From Fomes fomentarius (Eukaryota; Basidiomycota; Agaricomycetes; Polyporales; Polyporaceae), in assembly GCA_022606135.1 (NCBI GenBank), contig JABYQN010000009.1, positions 893,001 through 957,000 of the forward strand: a stretch of DNA of 64,000 nucleotides. Reading direction: 5' to 3'. The notes beneath the pieces were generated by a model, which did not search any database, was not told the origin of the DNA, and saw only the letters and a list, made by a program, of their open reading frames with translations. The position numbers and the translations under genes are program-made. Below, piece by piece: positions 58,422 to 64,000 of this stretch. Positions within the stretch are counted from its first letter, which is position 1; every line of letters begins with the position of its first letter.

Positions 58422-59169
58422 AAGTGTATTGTTCTGGACCCTGCGCTTGTATGACACATGCTTTTGACGTTTCCCCTTGCACAAAATGTATAGGGCTAGC
58501 ATGCCATCACCTCCACGACACTATGTTATAGCATGCTTGCGAGAAAGCTTGGGATCATGGATGTGAACTCGTGGATCATCATGTTTCCCTAGATGTATCC
58601 GTAACTCAGTGAATTTGGCGGCATCTAGGTGCGGTTCATGTGTATCCATATTGACCTCCGTGCTCAGAATTCACCGTCGAATAGGAGGTCGATTCAACGA
58701 CCTAGACATCGGTGCCTTCCTTGCCTGTACTTATCAGACAATACATCCGTCGGACGAGTGTCGGAACTCGTGAAGTCAGGCATTCGGCGTTCGATTCGCT
58801 TATAGAACTTGAATCACCGGCGCGTTGTCCCCATTTCTCCGTCTGCCACAGCCGTCGCTTCATGGAAGGCGGCCCTTGGAATGCCGAGTACTCAACATAT
58901 GCTGACTTCTGGAATCATGTGACGCCGTTTACTGCATCATGACTCGCGCGTGCTTCCCCCATCGTTCCGCCGGGACGGACGAGTGTCGGATGGACCTTCG
59001 TCGCGTCATCGTGACCTGTTCGGACAGCTCAGATAGTATACGCGGAGTGTGGTTGTGATGGGGTGACACAATTTTAGATATGTGAAGCCACCATATGGAT
59101 GCCCGCCCTCATATATAATGGCCACTCCCCCGAATCTGCCTTCCCCCACCCCTCGCCTTAATAACCGCG
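58422..59169. other. Intergenic region between RPL24 and the lactonase gene
   Basis: RPL24 3' UTR and the lactonase promoter. A 76-codon frame at 58712-58942 has no support. The stretch before 59169 has TATATA at about 59111-59116 and a C-rich leader (CTTCCCCCACCCCTCGCC). Confidence 0.5.
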
Positions 59170-60434
59170 ATGGTCAACTTCACAATCCTTGCTGGAGGGT
59201 ACTCCACCTTCGTGGTGTCGTACCTGTTCAATTCGGATACGAGCACGCTATCGGTGCTCAACCAATCCCCCACAGGCCCGAACCCATCATGGATTTCGCT
59301 CCACCCCACGAACAAAAGCGTTTTATAGTAAGAGATCTGTTCTTGACAGGATGATCTATAGATTGATGAGTCGTCCTAGTGCTGTTAATGAGAATGCTCA
59401 AGGAGGTCTGCAGTCCTTCTCAATTGGCCAGAACGGCGTTTTGTCCAATGCGATCGACACAATCAGCTCGGGCGGAGACAGTCCCGCTTTCACTACTCCT
59501 TTGTCGAATGGACAGGTCGCTGTGTTCAACGTAGGTCGTCTTCTCCGGATTCGCTTGAACGTGGCTGAGTCTCGTTATTAGTACAACTCGGGTGACGGTC
59601 TCATCGTGCCGACGGCGTCCGGTAACCCTCTGGCGTTCGACTCTTCTAACACCCCAGTCAAGTTCAATGCGCCCGTGTCACACCCGCACATGGCGCTTGA
59701 GCATGGCCAAGAGGTCTTCGTACCTGACCTAGTATGTAGCAAACCGTCATACGTCCGTTGACCGGGAATTGACGACAGAGGGCCACAGGGCGCTGACAAA
59801 GTTTGGCGACTTGTCGAAAGTGATGGCTCCGGTAACTGGAGGATCCAAGGACAAATCGACCAGCCTGCGGGCAGTGGGCCCCGCCACATTGCGGTTCGCG
59901 GTATGCTTATTCATGAACAGGCCATTTGCTCTGAGTTGACTGTCACTCGTAGGAAACACGCTTTACACTCTTCACGAGCTCGCAAGCACTCTGACCCAGC
60001 AAGATATCCCATGCGCGCCAAACGGCACCACTGGTGCTCTCATCGCCAACATCTCCATCATTCCCGAGGGCCTTCCTCAGGGTGCCGCTATGGCAGCCGC
60101 GGAGATTCTTCTCACCGAGGCATCGCCGAGATTCCCAGAGCCTTTCATCTACGTCTCGAACCGCAACACTGGCGTCCAGGATCCGCGCGGCGACGCGATT
60201 GCCGTCTTTAGGGTTGAGCCGAAGCTCGAGCTGGTCACTCATGTGTTCACCGGGCTTGACCAGATCCGAGGAATGGAGTTCGGCGGCCCGCAGAACGAGT
60301 TCCTCATCGCGAGCGGAGTCGCGGGCAGCGCGGGGACGATTGTGCTGAAGCGGACGGAGGGTGGCCGGAACCTCAAGCTATTAACGCGCAACCTCGAGAT
60401 CCCGACGAGAACAAGCTTTGTCTGGTTGAACTGA
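59170..60434 (+). CDS. Seven-bladed beta-propeller lactonase (6-phosphogluconolactonase-like)
   Basis: Five exons encode about 360 residues. The start is ATG 59170 (MVNFTILAGGYSTFVVSYLF). Propeller blades show the usual pattern: NPSWISLHPTNKSVLYAVNE, NAQGGLQSFSIGQNGVLSNA, APVSHPHMALEHGQEVFVPD, GPRHIAVRGNTLYTLHELAS, then EPFIYVSNRNTGVQDPRGD and the last blade GMEFGGPQNEFLIASGVAGS. This is the lactonase family PF10282, which includes bacterial Pgl (6-phosphogluconolactonase) and fungal muconate-cyclase-like enzymes. No signal peptide is seen, so it is probably cytosolic. The exact lactone is not determinable; the family also contains proteins acting in aromatic catabolism. Confidence 0.87.
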
Positions 60435-61268
60435 ACCTAGCGAGATCGTAATATAGAAGCTGTGCCATAGGTTTCCTAGTCAAGCTCCGTATACCGAAAA
60501 GTCAAACCATGAACCGGATATGCGGATGCCTGCAGTTACTTCGGCGTTGTCACTGTGTCATTCGACCTCCCAAGTTGCTCCTGCCACTGCCGACAGTCTT
60601 TCGATCTGTGCTGGGACCGTGGAGATTGTCGCAATCTCCGCTCCCTGCTCACTGTCGTCGAACTCTGATATGGGAGGTGTCATCTGCGTTCCTTCTATAC
60701 TCTATTGCCCAGCTTACGTATCTCTTCCGCAGTAAGCTCAAGACGAAGTTCGGGGTATACGTCATGATTCGTGAGACGACGTTTCCAAGTCCATGCGTGC
60801 GGCTAAGAGCGACTTGAGCACCTGCCCCCTTGGCTTACGGGAGAGAAGCCGCCATGGATGTCTCCGTGCTTCGAAAGAACTGGCCTTATCAGCTTCCCCT
60901 GATAGCTCTCCCTCTGGAGCAGCGGCTATGTGTCTAGGCCTTTTACATCTATGTCCAAGTATATCGGTACGGGATGTGCTAGCTCGCGACCAAGTCTGCA
61001 CCCCTAGAATGCATAGGTACACGCTCTGGCCCGAAGGGTTCTAGATGTCCCTGCAGCAACTGATAAATGAAGGACGCACGGATACTGTGCTAGTCGCTGT
61101 CTCTTCCGAGGCCCCACTTCCTCGCACGCAGATGACAGGGACTCCTGACCAATCTTCTTCCTAGCATTATTCTATCTCCGAACATAGTGAGTTCCTGTAC
61201 TCACTGCCCTCCCTCCATCAACCGCGACTCATAGGCCTTTGCCCCTAGACCTCTCCTCCACCAATCCG
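60435..61268. promoter_or_regulatory. Nitrate reductase upstream region with several GATA motifs
   Basis: HGATAR-type sites, bound by AreA/Nit2 nitrogen regulators, occur at 60885-60892 (CTTATCAG, reverse), 60900-60905 (TGATAG), 61061-61066 (TGATAA) and 61172-61177 (CTATCT, reverse). No exact NirA/Nit4 site (CTCCGHGG) was found; CTCCGTGC at about 60862 is one base off. No gene is supported here, although short frames are open on both strands. Confidence 0.5.
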
Positions 61269-64000
61269 ATGACCGATCGAGCTCTCGGCGTGGTTGTGTT
61301 GGCTCAACACCTGCACTCCTCTGCGCTCAACTCCTCAGAGCTCAACTCCTCAGAGAAGACGAACACGGCCAATTATAGCTCGAAGTTGCTGGCATCTCCA
61401 TCTTGTCGTGAGAGCAAGGAGGGGAAGACAGACCGCGCTTCCGGTGCAAATTGGCGCGAGACACTGCAAGACAGCAAATCCCTTATCAGTGTCCGTGATG
61501 TGAAGAATGCTGCCACGAAGTGAGGGGACACCACATGTTGTTCTGGTTTATCTTGACTGAGATTTCATCGTGACGAAAGCTACAAGCTTCGAACCCCGAA
61601 GGTATGCGTATCAGCTCAAGGTGTATCTTGCATTTCATCGTGCTCATCTCTGATATCCGTGGCAAGCATTACGAATTTGCGCGATACGTCCTCCCAGTGA
61701 CGGAGGCGGAGATCAAAGAACAGGATTGGCCCTGGAGGAAGGACGAAATCAGAAATGGGCCCATCTCTCCTTCAACACAATCGGTGTCGTCAAACTCGAC
61801 ACTGGTTCCAGAGAGCGTCGGGCTATCAGAGACGCTTGTCAGGGAAGTTAGCGCTTCGGAGCATTCAGATGCGTCCGACGAGCAACGCGCGTTCCTCAAG
61901 AGGATTTCTGAGGAGTTTCTTACCATCAAATTTTTTAAAAACAACTTGGGCGAGCCCAAGGGTGCATTGAAGTTGCTCGACGGCGATGCGCTAGAGCAAC
62001 TGGAAAGTCGTCTTAGTATCGACGATCAGTGAGCCTAGTCCAGTATGATTTTTAGCCTTATGTTGCGCTGATGAGTGTGCCGTAGTAACACACCCGACTC
62101 GTGGATTCCTCGGTCTCCAGAGCTCCTTCGGTTGACCGGGAAACATCCGCTCAATGCAGAACCAAACCTTTTGCCTCTCTTCGAGGCTGGAATGATCACA
62201 CCTACTAAGTAAGTCGTATTACTTTCATGGCTGCACAGGTCGTCTCATTTCTACTGGTAGGTTGCATTTCGTTCGAAACCACGCTGCAGTCCCCCAGCTG
62301 CATTGGGAAACGCACGTGCTTTCGGTATATTCCAAACCGCAAGATCTGCTGTTGAAACCAAGACAATTTACCATGGATGAACTCACTTCTGGCGATTTCA
62401 AGATTCTCGAGATACCTGTGACTATGGGGTGCGACGGAAGTGCGTGTTCGCCCCACATCGCGCAGTGGGACTTGCATTTATTAGTAACAGATCGTCGAAA
62501 GGAAGTCAATATGGTGAAGCGCACAATCGGGTTCGGCTGGACCGCCTCGGGCGTGTCGACAGCTCTTTGGCGTGGCGTACCTGTCAGAGACGTTCTATTA
62601 GCTTGCGGCTTACGAGAAACGCCTCCCGAAGAGCGATGGTACCTTCCGTCCAGACTCTGTGTGACCTCTCACGCAGCTGATCATTCCTTGCAGGTACCTC
62701 AACTTCGAGGGTGCCGATACACCCGCCGACGGTCCCTACTCCACAGCGATCCCACTTACGCATGCCATGAATCCTGCGAACGACGTCATTCTCGCCTTTG
62801 GGATGAACAGTCGCGTTCTTCATCCAGACCATGGCTATGTGAGCATCTTTCCCTTACACTGGGAGGACATAGCTGATCTGTACGTATCCGTAGCCTATCC
62901 GAGTGATTATCCCCGTGAGCGAGTTCGCGCTCCTACTCACAGCGCTAGCTAGAGTATGCCTCTTTACAGGGCTATGTCGGCGGCCGGCAGGTGAAATGGC
63001 TTAACAAGGTACACAGATACATTGTAGAATTGTGGATGGGCGTGTGCTGATGGGGACATGCTATCAGATGTGGATTAGCAAAGAACCCAACATGTCCCAC
63101 TATCGTCAGTTCATACACTTCCGTCCCACGCTAACGTTCTAACGTCCTGTTCACTCTTCAGACGTCTGGGACAACAAGGTTCTTCCATCGTTCATTGATT
63201 CTCGGAACCACGCGCTGGCGAAGGTTTTCTTCGAGGACGAGAGCACGGCATGTTGGGAGCAGGTAGGCTCATAAGTCACCGCTCTTGTCTCATGCTGACG
63301 CAATCGCATATCAACAAAGACTCTTCAATCCATCATCTGCAAGCCTGCGCATGATGAGCGCTTGTACTTAAACGATGAAACCGCCCTTGACAGGACTTAT
63401 ATGGTGGAAGGCATTGCCTTCAATGGTGGTGGAGAACGGATCGAGCGTGTCGAGCTCAGCCTGGACAGCGGGAAGACATGGAAGTACTGTTTCCGGAGAT
63501 TCGTGGATGAGCCTCTCAGGTGAGCATCGTTGCTCGTGAGTTCTATGTATATAGTTAACCCTCTTCTAGGCACGGAGGCAAGTACTGGGCTTGGATTTTC
63601 TGGTGAGAAGAACAAGAATGTTCCAAGTCAGTGATGTGCTGACCGGAGCTAGGTCGTGCGAAGTCAAGATACAAGAGATGGTCGACGCTTTCGAGATCAT
63701 CGTGCGTGCCCATGACCAGAAGAAGAACTTCCAACCTGAGCATATCACATGGTAAGCACGTTCACAAAGGTGCGTGATGTTTTTACTGAAGGTTCGGACA
63801 GGAACTTGACTGTGAGTACTTCAAACGGAAACTACTCTAGTTCGGTATGCTGAAGAGCGGCGTTGTCATTGCTAGGGGATGATGAAGTACGCAAATCATC
63901 ATTATCCTGCGATATGATGAAACTGAGGACTGTATCCAGCAACTCCTGGTACCGCGTGCGACCCAATGTCGTCCGAGACCCATCGTCATCTCGCTCCTTT
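61269..64000 (+). CDS. Eukaryotic nitrate reductase, 5' part (Mo-cofactor domain), cut by the window edge
   Basis: At least ten exons. The Mo-pterin domain is clear: NTPDSWIPRSPELLRLTGKH, FEAGMITPTKLHFVRNHAAV, VTMGCDGNRRKEVNMVKRTI with the cysteine that ligates molybdenum, FGWTASGVSTALWRGVPVR, and later GYVGGRQVKWLNK and SHYHVWDN. The dimerisation domain follows (YMVEGIAFNGGGERIERVEL, SLDSGKTWKYCFRRFVDE, YWAWIFWSCEVK), then GMMNNSWYRVRPNVVRD at the right edge. The cytochrome b5 and FAD/NADPH domains should follow outside the window. The enzyme reduces nitrate to nitrite in the cytosol with NAD(P)H. The N-terminus (61269 to about 62083) is an extension of roughly 215 residues modelled through introns at about 61521 and 61602 (RDVKNAATKFHRDESYK, YVLPVTEAEIKEQDWPWRKD); it is in frame but its start is uncertain. 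Confidence 0.92.
61326..61355 (+). repeat. 15-bp tandem duplication in the nitrate reductase N-terminus
   Basis: CTCAACTCCTCAGAG occurs twice in a row (61326-61340, 61341-61355) and duplicates LNSSE in the predicted protein. Confidence 0.9.

Overview
The window is nuclear DNA from a filamentous basidiomycete, most likely an Agaricomycete. Genes are dense and broken by many 45-65 nt introns with GT(R)NGT donors and CTNAY-type branch sites. The protein set (PTR2, Ase1, Pol epsilon with RG-rich N-terminus, nitrate reductase, Kre9/KNH wall proteins, ArAE_2-type transporter) is fungal. I see no rRNA, CRISPR array or intact transposon, so this reads as ordinary chromosomal arm sequence. All exon models were built by eye from reading frame, splice sites and family resemblance.

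Layout. 1-5.0 kb: the 3'-truncated end of a leucine-rich-repeat (RNI-like, PPP1R37-like) gene and a glutathione S-transferase, both on the minus strand. 5.0-8.5 kb: a gene-poor stretch. 8.5-19.2 kb: transaldolase, a large ArAE_2/DUF2421 membrane protein, a small unrecognised multi-exon gene on the minus strand, and a PTR2 peptide transporter. 19.7-27.7 kb: a short-chain dehydrogenase (SDR) and a full-length ABCC (Yor1-like) transporter, both minus, separated by an 18-bp minisatellite. 28.1 kb: an intron-containing tRNA-Tyr. 29.2-35.0 kb: three paralogous Ser/Thr-rich Kre9/KNH-domain secreted proteins with a medium-chain reductase between the second and third. 35.5-39.7 kb: an isolated HyuB half of 5-oxoprolinase and a UBR7-like E3 ligase. 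40.2-48.8 kb: a Lys/Ala/Pro-rich chromatin-type protein and the catalytic subunit of DNA polymerase epsilon. 49.1-53.2 kb: a second SDR paralog, a weak candidate gene, glucosamine-6-phosphate acetyltransferase (GNA1) and a 90-residue membrane microprotein. 53.6-60.4 kb: Ase1/MAP65, ribosomal protein L24 and a seven-bladed lactonase. 61.3-64 kb: the 5' part of a eukaryotic nitrate reductase, running off the right edge.

How the genes fit together. Most are unrelated housekeeping functions (pentose phosphate pathway, DNA replication, spindle midzone, translation, UDP-GlcNAc synthesis). The only local family expansion is the KNH trio; with GNA1 it touches cell-wall biology, but the two are 16 kb apart and I claim no cluster. 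No polyketide synthase, NRPS or terpene cyclase is present, so the reductases and the ABC transporter do not form an evident biosynthetic cluster. The most unusual points are the HyuB-only oxoprolinase, the ABC gene with two GC-AG introns and an unresolved reading-frame problem before its second ABC signature, the alternating TGTGAC/GTCACA motif cluster upstream of POL2, and two small genes of unknown function (15.7-16.4 kb and 52.8-53.2 kb).
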